Shown here piece by piece: positions 34,343-43,917 of a DNA stretch of 64,000 nucleotides. Below the pieces are notes generated by a model that was not told where the DNA came from, made no database searches, and saw only the letters and a list, made by a program, of their open reading frames with translations. The stretch's first letter is position 1. Every line of letters starts with the position of its first letter. Source of the stretch: Hericium rajendrae. Lineage: Eukaryota > Basidiomycota > Agaricomycetes > Russulales > Hericiaceae. Location of the stretch: NCBI GenBank assembly GCA_033439255.1, contig CM065888.1, positions 1,364,001 through 1,428,000 of the forward strand, written 5' to 3'. A program made the translations under genes and the position numbers.

Positions 34343-35172
34343 CCCTCGCACGACGCGCGTCCTCTCTCTCTCTCCAACCCCCATCATCTTTCGTCTCTCG
34401 TCTTTTGTCTCGCTCGTCGTTTGTCATGTCCCGCTCATCGTTTCTCATTTCTTGCTCGTCGTTGCTCGTTTCTTGCTCGTTGTTTTTATTTTATGTCTCT
34501 TAGCATTTTGTAAGTCAATTCTTTTCTGTCTTCGTTGACTAATACTTAATGTTCTTAATGTTTTAGATTATACTTTCCTCTTTCTTATTATCTTGATGAT
34601 TGTAAGACTTTTCATAATGTTCCTTAATATTTTGTAACTTATGTTCCGATTTTTTTTGGTAGACTTTGGGGTTATGTTATTGTTATCTTTCTTTTCTAAG
34701 TTATCTTTCTAACTATTTCATAATATTTTATTATTATTAAATGGTAGTTAACATGTTGTAGTATTAATTGATCAATGCAATACAAACTAGTTAAAATAAC
34801 AAATAAAATTATATTTGTTTTGTGATAAAATGTGTCAATCTTAAAAAGTTTATTTTACAAGCTGACTAGGCTATATAATTCAATTACAATTTATGTAGTG
34901 CTAATAGCTTTTATATTTTGGATAGATGCACCAAGTCTATCTATCAAATATAGCATATGTCAATGATATAGTTCTGATAGCTTTGATAGCTAGAGCTACT
35001 ATGGTAGCTACATACTTAGCTATGATAGCTATGATAGCACTTCATAGCATCACACTTCAGCTTCATAGCACTATATAGCACCTCCCTTTGGCTATGTGGG
35101 CTATAGAGAAAAGGGCAGTGCTATGGAGCTAGGAGATCTATGTAGACTTTATAGGGCTATGTACCACTTGCA

Positions 35173-35824
35173 GGTTTTTCAGATGTTATTCACAAAATCC
35201 AAGCTCACGATTGTTCGACAGCGACTTCTATGCGGCGACGTAGAGGGGATCAGAGCAAGGTTGGATGAGGAGATAAGCGTCGAGAGCGATCTTCGTAAAG
35301 TGACACGGGAATTCAAAGACATATTTGGTATGTTCTCTTCCCGTGTTTGTCTCAGTATCTTAATGCATAGCATCTAGATTCTCTTCAAGATCGCATGAAG
35401 TGCCTAGAAGAGCAGGTGGAGAAGATCCAGGTCACAGCTGATGCCCACGCTTATCGTTATTCGCTCCGCGATATGTCCCCTACCTCCAGCTGTGGTTCAC
35501 AACTGTCTACACCTATCCATAACTGTTCTGAGCTCCATCTGTCCGCGTCCGGGTCAGACACATTCTATATCCCACAAGCAAAGCCATCGAACAAGGCGCT
35601 TTCCCGTCCTCTCTCTCCTGCAAGAACGGATTACGAGGAGGCAGAAAAAATCCCCCAATGTCACACTGATGCGACTGCTTCTCAACCTGCACATCCTGTT
35701 CCTTCCGGTACACTGACGAATTCAGTCAAAGCCATCGACACCTCACATCCTAAAGCTCCTGCATCTCCTGTCTTACCCGAGGCAGAGTCATACATTCTGG
35801 CAATGGCTGTTCTTTCCAGCACGT
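35173..35824 (+). pseudogene. Host gene split by insertions: middle part
   Basis: The exon begins after an acceptor TTGCAG and reads FQMLFTKSKLTIVRQRLLCG and EGIRARLDEEISVESDLRKV. An intron at 35328-35377 (GTATGT...TCTAG) keeps frame into SLQDRMKCLEEQVEKIQVTA, a coiled-coil-like stretch. A Ser/Pro/Thr-rich region follows, up to the E2 target site ACGT at 35821-35824. The open frame continues by chance into the E2 LTR; that part is not host coding sequence. Confidence 0.6.
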
Positions 35825-36844
35825 TGATGCGCCCTTTAGCGCGCCTTGCAACGGCATTGCCCACTCCCCGCCTCCTTGCCCGTCCCGCTTCACTTCACCT
35901 CAGCCGCACCAAGTCCGCCCACCGCGACGTTGCTCCCCGCACAGGACAAGCGCCCCCACGGGTTCGGGACCAACCGGGTCGGACTAAAGCCGGCGTCCCG
36001 TGGTCCGATGCACCGAACGGGCAGGAGATCAACCGGCCGGACGAGTCAGCGGCACAGGAACAGAAGCGCGCCCAGAGAACCAGCCGGCTCAATCAACGCG
36101 CCCTCGAACGCCCACACGCCCCCGGATCACGAGCGGCGCCCACGACAGTGCGCTACTGACGTCATCCCAGCCATTCCAGCTCGACGTGCCCGCCGTTCCC
36201 GATGCACGCCCCGGGCGACGTTGTAAGGCGGCACCTTTGATTCGTTCGTACCACGCGCACGCCCTCTGCCCTGCACGGGCCGAGTCGCAACGACTCCACT
36301 CGCCAAGGGACCCGGAGCAGGCAGGATCAGGAAGGAATTGGAGATTGGGTCGGTCAGCGGAAGGTTGTCGTAGGGAGTCGCGCCGGGCCGCCAGAGGCGG
36401 CCTTGCCCATTTGTACCGTAGCTACTGACTTAGAGAATCAGAACGGAATCTGCCTTTTTCCCCTCAGAGCTCAGATCTCACAAAGCCCGCCGTTTGACGT
36501 TCTCACCCCAGTCTCTAAGCACGTCTCAGACGTAGCTCTTCTCACTTTCTCGTGTCGCTCATCATATTCGTCGTACTCGTCGCCGCGCCGTTATCTACAA
36601 GCCGTATCACCTAAGACCCGTGAGTCTTGTCGTACCGTCATCGTCCCTAGCAGAGCCGTGTCGGAAGTCGCCCGTGCGCAGCAAGCTTGCCCTCCGCGGC
36701 CTTGCTCCCCTACCCGTAGTACGATCACCCGTCAGCTACACGTCTCGGCGCTCCCCTCTTGAGATACTTGGTCCCCTCGCACCCCCCGGTACTCTGTTGG
36801 TTTTGGTTTTGGCTGCCGCCTCCATTCCCAGGGTCCACACATCA
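35825..36844 (+). repeat. E2 5' LTR (1020 bp)
   Basis: Direct repeat of 46961-47980. GC-rich, with a CT-rich region before the end. Ends TGATG...CATCA. Confidence 0.95.
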
Positions 36845-36847
36845 TTT

Positions 36848-36869
36848 TGGAGCCCACCGCGAGGGTTCC
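36848..36869 (+). promoter_or_regulatory. E2 primer-binding site
   Basis: Starts three bases after the 5' LTR with TGGAGCCCACCGCGAGGG, similar to the E1 site. TGG complements a tRNA CCA end; the exact tRNA is not identified. Confidence 0.7.
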
Positions 36870-37274
36870 ATACTCAAAATAGAGCCGCGTCGTACTAGGA
36901 GTAGCGCACGGTCGAATCCAGATCGTACCCTCGAACAAGAAGTCCGTGTTGCGACTCAGGACCCTCAGCAAGTTTCCCCCGACCTACCGTCACCTTTCCC
37001 GCTGGTTCCAACTCCCACTAGTCCCCTTACTCCCATCGACGAAGAGTTCGAAATTCCCGAGCTCGAGTGTTCCTTCATCGTTCCTACTCCACCCGTATCG
37101 CCAACTCCGGCGCCGCGACCCCTTGCCGGCCCCTCTGCTACCGCGGGTCCTAGGACAACGCCGCACCAGGCGACTTTCCCTGCTACCCCCCGTCCCCCTT
37201 CTCCTACTCAACAACACAGCCCGCTAGCCCCTGCACGTTTCCCCTTCCCCAGGCCACCAAGTATCCAACCAGTC

Positions 37275-39782
37275 ATGCTGCCCCCCTCCATGCCTATGCG
37301 CGGCGAGAGCGGTGCTCCCAAGTTCGACACCAACTCCCCCCGCGAGCTGGGCCGTTACTTCCTCGATCTCGAATTTTGTTTTCAGCGTTCCTCCGTGGCA
37401 GATGACGCGGAGAAAAAGAGTCATGCGGTCCGTCTCCTCTCAGACGTTGACGCACAAGAGCTGTGGCGGTCCGAGGCCAAGTACGCCGCCGGCACTTGGG
37501 ACGAATTCAAGAAAGCTATCCACGAACTCTACCCGGGCTCGGCTAAGGAGAATACCTTTTCGCGTCAAGATTTGGAGTCACTCGTCCACCGAACTGCCGA
37601 GTCCACCCTCAGTTCCGTCGGCGAACTTGGTGCGTTCTCGCGCGAGTTCACGGTCATCACGCGCTACCTGAAAGGCAAGAACCGCATCTCCGATATCGAG
37701 GAACAACGCTGGTTTTTGGCGGCGCTCCCCGAACGTCTTCGCCTGCGGGTAGAGGACCGCCTTGCTCTTACCAAGCCTGATCACCATCCCGACGATCCGC
37801 ACCCGATCAACGACGTCTATAGGGCCGCAGAGTGGTGCATGTATGGCACTGCCATCACCCCCGACCCGTACCTGCGTGGACCATCGTCAACTCAAGCCAC
37901 CGCGTCGTCATCAACCGCCGATGCAGGCTCAGGGACGACTATCCAGATTAAGAGTGAGCAGTTAGCGTCACTGGCCAATATCCTCTTGAGGAGCGCGCAG
38001 CAGCCGTCGCGTCAACCGATGGTCTCCGGAGGTAATCAAGGCGCGCCAATGCGCGGGCGAATGGGGTCGGATCAGTGCAACTTCTGTGGGAACGTGGGGC
38101 ATTTCGTGCGCGAATGCATGACAGCCCGGGAATACATGGCCGCCGGCAAGTGCAAGAAGGACGTCCAAGGCAAGATGGTCTTACCCTCTGGGGCTTGGCT
38201 CCCGCAAGGACCCCCAGGTGCGACTATGGCCGAACGGATCGACGAATACCACCGTATGAACCCCAATCAGCGAGCCACGGGTCAGCTTATGATGGGTGTA
38301 GCCGGTACCCACCAGGCAAGTTCGCCGCGGGCGGGGCTCCCTCCCTACGGCTATCGCGTCGCGCCGGCATACGCTCAGACCACCGCGTCCCCCTATACCC
38401 AGGTCCAGGCAGGGTTGTACCAGCTCACCACAGACGCGCGGATCGAGAGCCTGGAGGGCGAGCTACGGCGGTTATACCAGTTGAAGGACGCCTCGGTTGT
38501 GCCCCCACCCAATGCCGCGGCCAGCCGTGATAGAGCTAACCGGGCGTTGGAACGAGCTCGCAGGATGGAAGAGCCTGCCCGCCAACCAGCCCCTCCACGA
38601 TTGCCCCGTGCGCCGCCGCGCCCGACCATCGAGGATGAACCAGAGCCGCCGCGGGCATCCCTGCCCCCTCCGCAAGCTTCACCGGCCCCAGGCCCGGAAC
38701 GAGACGTCCCCCCCCACCTTCTATCTCAACCTGCGGTACGCGATGACCTCCGCGACCCTGATGGTCCCGTCCACCCATTTGCCAGAGCCCGCGACGGTGC
38801 AAGGCCCGCGCAAGTCCCAGTGATCGAAGTAGTCGAAGAGACGGGCCCAACCCGTCGTGCGCAAGACTCAGTCGGGCAAGATGTGCTGGACCGCGTGTTC
38901 GCGCGCGCCATGTCCCTCCCTATCGAGGTCACCCAGGGCGAGCTCTGGTCCCTGGCTCCTGCACTACGCGCGAAATACAAGGAGGCAGTCTCACGGCGTC
39001 ACACGCGTCCGGTGGCGGGACAGAACCTGTTGGAAGTCCTTAACGAGACTGACCTGCTCTCCGAGCTGCCAGGTGAAGATGCAGTCGAGGAGCTGGCCTC
39101 GCCAGCGCGTCAAGTAGAGCTCGCTGCAGGTATCCAGTTCGCGAGCGAGCCCGCCGAAGGCGACCGTGTGCAGCACCCGGCCTCGCCCCCTCATCCACGA
39201 GTATCTATCCTTTCGCACCAGTGCGCCGAGCCGCCGGAAGGTGCTGTCGTCCTCCCGGATCCCTACGAGCAGTACCTCAAGCAACTCCGCCCGGACGAAA
39301 AGCCTAAACCCCTAATCATCTCGCGCGAGTCTGCGGCGCTGCGTTCTATTGCAGCACTCATAGATCATCAAGAACCGGTCGAGTGCATCTTGGACCCAGG
39401 TTCTCAGGTCATCTCCATGTCAGAGAGCGTTTGCTACACCTTAGGCCTGTCGTATGACCCCACGATTATCCTCACTATGCAATCCGCCAACGGCGAACTT
39501 GATGACTCGCTGGGCCTGTGCCGAAACGTGCCTGCAGTCTTCGGCAACATTGTTCTCTACCTCCAAATACACGTCCTCCGGTCGCCCGCCTACGATATCC
39601 TACTCGGACGCCCCTTCGATGTGCTTACCGAGTCAGTCGTGCGCAGCTACCGCAATGAAACACAGACCATCACCATCTTCGACCCAAACACTGGCGAAGC
39701 AGCCACGATCCCCACCCACCCGCGCACTGACATTCAGTATACGCTCGCGGCAAAGGAGGATTTTCGCGCTTCGATGATTTGA
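37275..39782 (+). CDS. gag: E2 gag and aspartic protease frame
   Basis: Structural and protease frame. The open frame extends upstream into the LTR (from 36759), but the first ATG after the primer site in this frame is at 37275 (MLPPSMPMRGESGAPKF), just before a retrotransposon-gag-like core (SPRELGRYFLDLEFCFQ, DAQELWRSEAKYAAGTWDEF, GELGAFSREFTVITRYLKGK). A zinc knuckle of the C-x2-C-x4-H-x4-C type (CNFCGNVGHFVREC) follows, then a Pro-rich linker and an aspartic-protease-like segment with D-x-G-S near 39400 and LLGRPFD near 39600. The frame ends where pol begins. The start could lie earlier if the leader is spliced. Confidence 0.88.
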   Translation: MLPPSMPMRGESGAPKFDTNSPRELGRYFLDLEFCFQRSSVADDAEKKSHAVRLLSDVDAQELWRSEAKYAAGTWDEFKKAIHELYPGSAKENTFSRQDLESLVHRTAESTLSSVGELGAFSREFTVITRYLKGKNRISDIEEQRWFLAALPERLRLRVEDRLALTKPDHHPDDPHPINDVYRAAEWCMYGTAITPDPYLRGPSSTQATASSSTADAGSGTTIQIKSEQLASLANILLRSAQQPSRQPMVSGGNQGAPMRGRMGSDQCNFCGNVGHFVRECMTAREYMAAGKCKKDVQGKMVLPSGAWLPQGPPGATMAERIDEYHRMNPNQRATGQLMMGVAGTHQASSPRAGLPPYGYRVAPAYAQTTASPYTQVQAGLYQLTTDARIESLEGELRRLYQLKDASVVPPPNAAASRDRANRALERARRMEEPARQPAPPRLPRAPPRPTIEDEPEPPRASLPPPQASPAPGPERDVPPHLLSQPAVRDDLRDPDGPVHPFARARDGARPAQVPVIEVVEETGPTRRAQDSVGQDVLDRVFARAMSLPIEVTQGELWSLAPALRAKYKEAVSRRHTRPVAGQNLLEVLNETDLLSELPGEDAVEELASPARQVELAAGIQFASEPAEGDRVQHPASPPHPRVSILSHQCAEPPEGAVVLPDPYEQYLKQLRPDEKPKPLIISRESAALRSIAALIDHQEPVECILDPGSQVISMSESVCYTLGLSYDPTIILTMQSANGELDDSLGLCRNVPAVFGNIVLYLQIHVLRSPAYDILLGRPFDVLTESVVRSYRNETQTITIFDPNTGEAATIPTHPRTDIQYTLAAKEDFRASMI

Positions 39783-42700
39783 TCGAAGATCAAGGAGAGG
39801 TCGCCTTCATCGTTGATTTCGACTCGGAGACGCCGCAAATCACGGCTTATGCCGCTATACCCCCAGAATGTTCCGAAAACCCAGAAAAATGCCAAGATCA
39901 TCTTCAATCTCTTTATCTCTATGCCTGTGATGCCTCGCTTCTCGACTCTAGTCCGGGGGGTCCTTCGCTTTCGGATGCCCCTGATAAATCTAATTTGTTG
40001 TCCACCTTTCTCTCCGCTACAGCCTGCAAGTCCGCTTCCGCTTCCAAGCAAGGTCGCCCGGGTCCGCCGCCTCCTGGCGCGACGGATACCGGTCCTCCTG
40101 TCGCCTCTTACGCCGCAAAGAAATACAAGCCAGTTGCCCAAAAAGTCCGCCCAGTATTTACGGACCTCCCCGAGCGTTTTCGGGTTCTCCGTAACATCAA
40201 AGGCGACCCTCTCCAAGACCTGCCGGAGTTATCTCCCAATCCGCCCCCGTTCGCTCCCACCGCCCGCTATACCGAAGAAAGAAAAGCGGTTATCGATCGC
40301 GCCCATCCAGAAGGTTTCCTCTGGCCCTCCGAGCGCGACCTACTCCACCATTTCATGTGTCTCCACGATACCGCCTTCGCCTGGGACGATTCAGAGCGGG
40401 GACATTTCCGCGAAGACTTCTTCCCCTCAGTGGTTATGCCGGTGATACCGCACACCCCCTGGGTCTTGAAGAACCGTCCAATCCCGCCAGGCATCCATGA
40501 CAAGGTCTGCGAGATTATCCGTACCAAGATCGCCGCCGGCGTATATGAGCCTTCGTCGTCGTCATATCGCTCACGCTGGTTCTGCGTCACCAAAAAGGAT
40601 GGTACAAGCCTGTGCATTGTGCACAGTCTCGAACCACTCAACAAGGTCACCATCGCTCACTCGGGCATCCCGCCTTTTACCGACCAGCTCGCCGAGCAGT
40701 TCGCCGGGCGTGCTTGCGGCGGCATCCTCGATCTCTACGTTGGTTACGACGAGCGACTCTTGGTGGAGGAGTCCCGCGACATGACCACGTTCCAAACCCC
40801 GTTCGGGCCCAAACGGCTCGTTACGCTGCCCATGGGGTGGATGAACTCCGTGCCTATCTTCCACGACGATGTTACCGAAATCCTCCGGCCAGAAATCCCA
40901 GCTGTCACCATGCCCTATATCGATGATGTCCCCATTAAAGGCCCAGCTACCCGTTACGAGTTGCCCGGCGGAAATTTTGAAACTATACCCTGGAACCCAG
41001 GTATTCGTCGCTTTGTCTGGGAACACTTCCAGGGCGCGAACCGTGTCGTCCAATGCATGAAATATTGCGGTGGTACCTTCTCAGGGAAAAAGACTGTCCT
41101 TTGCATGCCGGAAATCATCGTCATCGGCCATAGATGCACGCCGGCGGGCCGTTTGCCAGAACTCAGCAACCTCGCCAAGGTCAGCAACTGGCAACCTTGT
41201 ACCGACCTCTCGGACGTTCGCGCTTTCCTCGGGACCATTGGCGTGGCCCGCATCTTCATCAAGAACTTTGCAAAACGTGCTCACCATCTGGTACGGCTTA
41301 CGCGCAAGGACACCCCATTCGAGTTCGGCCCAGACCAGTTGGCTGCGCAGGAAGACCTTAAGCAAGCGCTACTCGCATCACCCGCCCTGCGCGCGATAGA
41401 TTACGAGTCTCCCGCCTCAGTGATCCTGGGCGTCGACACCTCCTATATTGCCATCGGTTACCTACTCTGTCAACAGGATGTGGACGACCCCAAAGTTCGC
41501 CAGTATGCTCGCTTCGGCTCTATCGCCCTGAACGACCGTGAGGTGCACTTCTCCCAACCAAAGCTGGAATTATATGGCCTATACCGGAGCCTTCGTGCAC
41601 TCAAACTCTGGCTCATTGGCGTTCGCAACCTGATTATCGAAGTCGACGCCCGTTATATATCCGGCATGCTGAATAATCCCGATCTCGCCCCTAGTGCGTC
41701 CATGAACCGGTGGATCGTCGGCATCCTCATGTTTCAATTTACCCTGGTCCACGTCCCTGGCGAGAAGCATGGGCCGGATGGCCTCTCCCGGCACCACCCC
41801 CAGGACGATGATGCGCCCGAACCCGACGACGACTTCGACGACTGGGTCGACCGTGCTTATGGCTTTGTACACATAATAAATGTGCCTCGGATCGGCCACG
41901 ACCGCCCTCAGCTGGCCCAACAGCTCATCTCGACCAATGTCGCCGCCGGCGATTTTGTCGCGCCTCCTCCGCAAGACCACTTGGCGTCCTACGCAGACGT
42001 TCCAAGGTCCGAAAAATCCCTCCTCACGGATGCCCGACTGCGCGCCGTCACCGACTTCCTGCTCCATCCGATCCGCCCTGACGGACTGACGGACCGGGAA
42101 TACGCTCGCTTCCTGCGTTATTGCCGCGACTTCTTCATGAAAGGTGGCCGCCTCTGGAAGCGCGACAAGACAAATGCGCACAAACTAGTGCTCCCGCCGA
42201 CCGGCCGCTGGGCTGCTCTCGTTGAGACTCACGAGTCCGCGGGACACCGTGGCGTCGCCGCAACCGCCCTCCTGCTCGCGGTCCGTTTCTGGTGGCCTTT
42301 TATGGGCTCGGATGTCGCTTGGTTCGTCCGTTCGTGCCATATTTGCCAAGCGTTCCAGATCCGCAAAGTTCTTATCCCGCCAACGGTTGCGGTGCCCACG
42401 CCTTTATTTGCGAAAATGTACATGGATACCATGCACCTGCCGAAATCCAACAATATGCAATACCTGGTCCAAGGGCGCTGCTCGGTGTCCCACTTTCCCG
42501 AATGGCGCATGCTGCGCAAAGAACGCAGCGAGCACATTGCTGATTGGATTTACCAAGACATCTTGTGCCGCTGGGGTATGCTCACCGAAATCGTGTCCGA
42601 CAACGGCGGCCCGTTCGTTAAAGCCTTGACGCAGCTGGAAAAGAAGTACCACGTCCGGCATATCCGCATCTCGGGCTATAACTCGAGAGCCAACGGCATC

Positions 42701-43483
42701 GCTGAGCGTGCACACTTTGACGTACGCCAAGCCCTGATCAAGGCCGCCGACAGCGTGGAGAAGAATTGGAGCTACTCAGCCCACTCCGTGTTCTGGTCGG
42801 AACGTATCACCATCCGCCGGTGCATGGGCTGTTCCCCATACTTCGCGGTAACCGGTACGCACCCCCTGATGCCGCTCGATATCGCGGAAGCCACCTACCT
42901 GCTACCGCCGCCCGAGGCGATCTTGTCCTCTACCGACCTGATCGCCTCCCGCGCTCTTGCCCTGCAGAAGTGTCAAAAGGACCTTCAGCGACTTCACAGC
43001 TGCGTCTACGAGGCCCGCCTCCAGGCAGCACGAAAATTCGAACTGGAACATGAACGCACGATCCGCGACTTTGACTTTCGCCGCGGCGAACTGGTACTTG
43101 TCCGCAATTCCGCGTACAGCACCAGCCATTCCCGGAAGACCAAACCGCGCTACCTAGGCCCGTACCTCGTCCTCGGCCGCAACAAGGGGCGTGCTTACCT
43201 CTTGTGTGAGCTCGACGGTACGTTATTCGACCGGCCCACCGCAGCCTACCGCGTTGTCCCGTATTTCGCCCGTACCATCCTCGATCACCCGCCATTGGAA
43301 GATTTCCTCGATGTCGGCATCGAGCAGTTTGAACGTTTACTCGCCTCCACCGTCACAGACCCGGATGACGAAACCGCCGGCAGCGACCTCGGCGGGTCGA
43401 CAGGTCCCGACCAAGTTCGCCCGCAGCGTCCTCTGACCACTCGACTAGCGAGGAGGACTGAGGGCAGTCCATTTTTCAGTTAG
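39779..43483 (+). CDS. pol: E2 pol: reverse transcriptase, RNase H, integrase
   Basis: Enzymatic frame of 1234 codons in the -1 frame relative to gag and overlapping its end, consistent with the frameshifting used by many Ty3/gypsy elements. Domains in order: an N-terminal stretch shared with E1 (EGFLWPSERDLLHHFMCLHD), reverse transcriptase with RSRWFCVTKKDG and the YIDD box, RNase H (GVDTSYIAIGYLL), an integrase zinc region (HESAGHRGVAAT with CHICQ), the integrase core triad (MYMDTMHLPK, IVSDNGGPF, GIAERAHFD) and a GPY/F-like module (KPRYLGPYLVLGRN). All landmarks are present and the frame is open throughout. The stop codon lies inside a purine tract resembling the one before the 3' LTR. Confidence 0.93.
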   Translation: MIEDQGEVAFIVDFDSETPQITAYAAIPPECSENPEKCQDHLQSLYLYACDASLLDSSPGGPSLSDAPDKSNLLSTFLSATACKSASASKQGRPGPPPPGATDTGPPVASYAAKKYKPVAQKVRPVFTDLPERFRVLRNIKGDPLQDLPELSPNPPPFAPTARYTEERKAVIDRAHPEGFLWPSERDLLHHFMCLHDTAFAWDDSERGHFREDFFPSVVMPVIPHTPWVLKNRPIPPGIHDKVCEIIRTKIAAGVYEPSSSSYRSRWFCVTKKDGTSLCIVHSLEPLNKVTIAHSGIPPFTDQLAEQFAGRACGGILDLYVGYDERLLVEESRDMTTFQTPFGPKRLVTLPMGWMNSVPIFHDDVTEILRPEIPAVTMPYIDDVPIKGPATRYELPGGNFETIPWNPGIRRFVWEHFQGANRVVQCMKYCGGTFSGKKTVLCMPEIIVIGHRCTPAGRLPELSNLAKVSNWQPCTDLSDVRAFLGTIGVARIFIKNFAKRAHHLVRLTRKDTPFEFGPDQLAAQEDLKQALLASPALRAIDYESPASVILGVDTSYIAIGYLLCQQDVDDPKVRQYARFGSIALNDREVHFSQPKLELYGLYRSLRALKLWLIGVRNLIIEVDARYISGMLNNPDLAPSASMNRWIVGILMFQFTLVHVPGEKHGPDGLSRHHPQDDDAPEPDDDFDDWVDRAYGFVHIINVPRIGHDRPQLAQQLISTNVAAGDFVAPPPQDHLASYADVPRSEKSLLTDARLRAVTDFLLHPIRPDGLTDREYARFLRYCRDFFMKGGRLWKRDKTNAHKLVLPPTGRWAALVETHESAGHRGVAATALLLAVRFWWPFMGSDVAWFVRSCHICQAFQIRKVLIPPTVAVPTPLFAKMYMDTMHLPKSNNMQYLVQGRCSVSHFPEWRMLRKERSEHIADWIYQDILCRWGMLTEIVSDNGGPFVKALTQLEKKYHVRHIRISGYNSRANGIAERAHFDVRQALIKAADSVEKNWSYSAHSVFWSERITIRRCMGCSPYFAVTGTHPLMPLDIAEATYLLPPPEAILSSTDLIASRALALQKCQKDLQRLHSCVYEARLQAARKFELEHERTIRDFDFRRGELVLVRNSAYSTSHSRKTKPRYLGPYLVLGRNKGRAYLLCELDGTLFDRPTAAYRVVPYFARTILDHPPLEDFLDVGIEQFERLLASTVTDPDDETAGSDLGGSTGPDQVRPQRPLTTRLARRTEGSPFFS

Positions 43484-43489
43484 GGGGAG
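43473..43489 (+). repeat. Internal copy of the E2 polypurine-tract region
   Basis: The 17 bases here (TTTTCAGTTAGGGGGAG) recur exactly at 46942-46958, directly before the 3' LTR. The two copies bracket the antisense cargo segment. Confidence 0.9.
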
Positions 43490-43917
43490 TAGAGGCCGTC
43501 AGTCAAGCGTGTCGACGACCTTGGATGCCCCACCAATACCCACACGCACGAAATAAATCTATTGTTACTTGCATTTCGACAAACTCGCCTTGGGCGATCT
43601 TCATACCATCCACCACTCAGATGTTACCTTCACCAATCGTATAGGCCCTGACAAGATTGCCTGGGGCAACTTTGTTTCTTTCTGGTTTTCCCCTTTAGAT
43701 TCACACAGGTTCAGACTTCAAGATGGGCTCCCATTCGGCAGGAGCAACGATACAGTAGGACTCGGCGTCCCGATTACGAGCGACCTATAGTAAAAAGCCG
43801 GGCCTAAGGCCCGGGCAACACAAAACGTATGCGACAACTTCCACGACGACAAAACAAGATAGCAAATTTAAAAGGGGAGGGTCTTTCCCTCCCCGCGCAA
43901 AGCGACAGCCCCGCTCG

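Larger units (their letters stand above)
32481..35172. mobile_element. Inserted block with AT-rich arms and GC-rich core
   Basis: This stretch separates two parts of a host gene. The left arm (32481-32830) and right arm (about 34560-35172) are AT-rich and full of GCTATGATAGC/CTATGTAG-like words; both ends carry TACATAGC in inverted orientation (near 32488 and near 35158). The centre (32830-33840) is very GC-rich. Two strong hairpins and a TATA-type promoter lie between core and right arm. No transposase is visible and no clear target duplication was found, so this could be a non-autonomous DNA transposon, a nested set of remnants, or a large intron filled with repeats (a possible donor near 32477 and an acceptor TTGCAG ending at 35172). 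Confidence 0.5.

Noticed and set aside
35395-36159. 254-codon frame crossing into the E2 LTR
   Set aside because: Only the part up to 35824 is host coding sequence; the remainder is LTR sequence open by chance.
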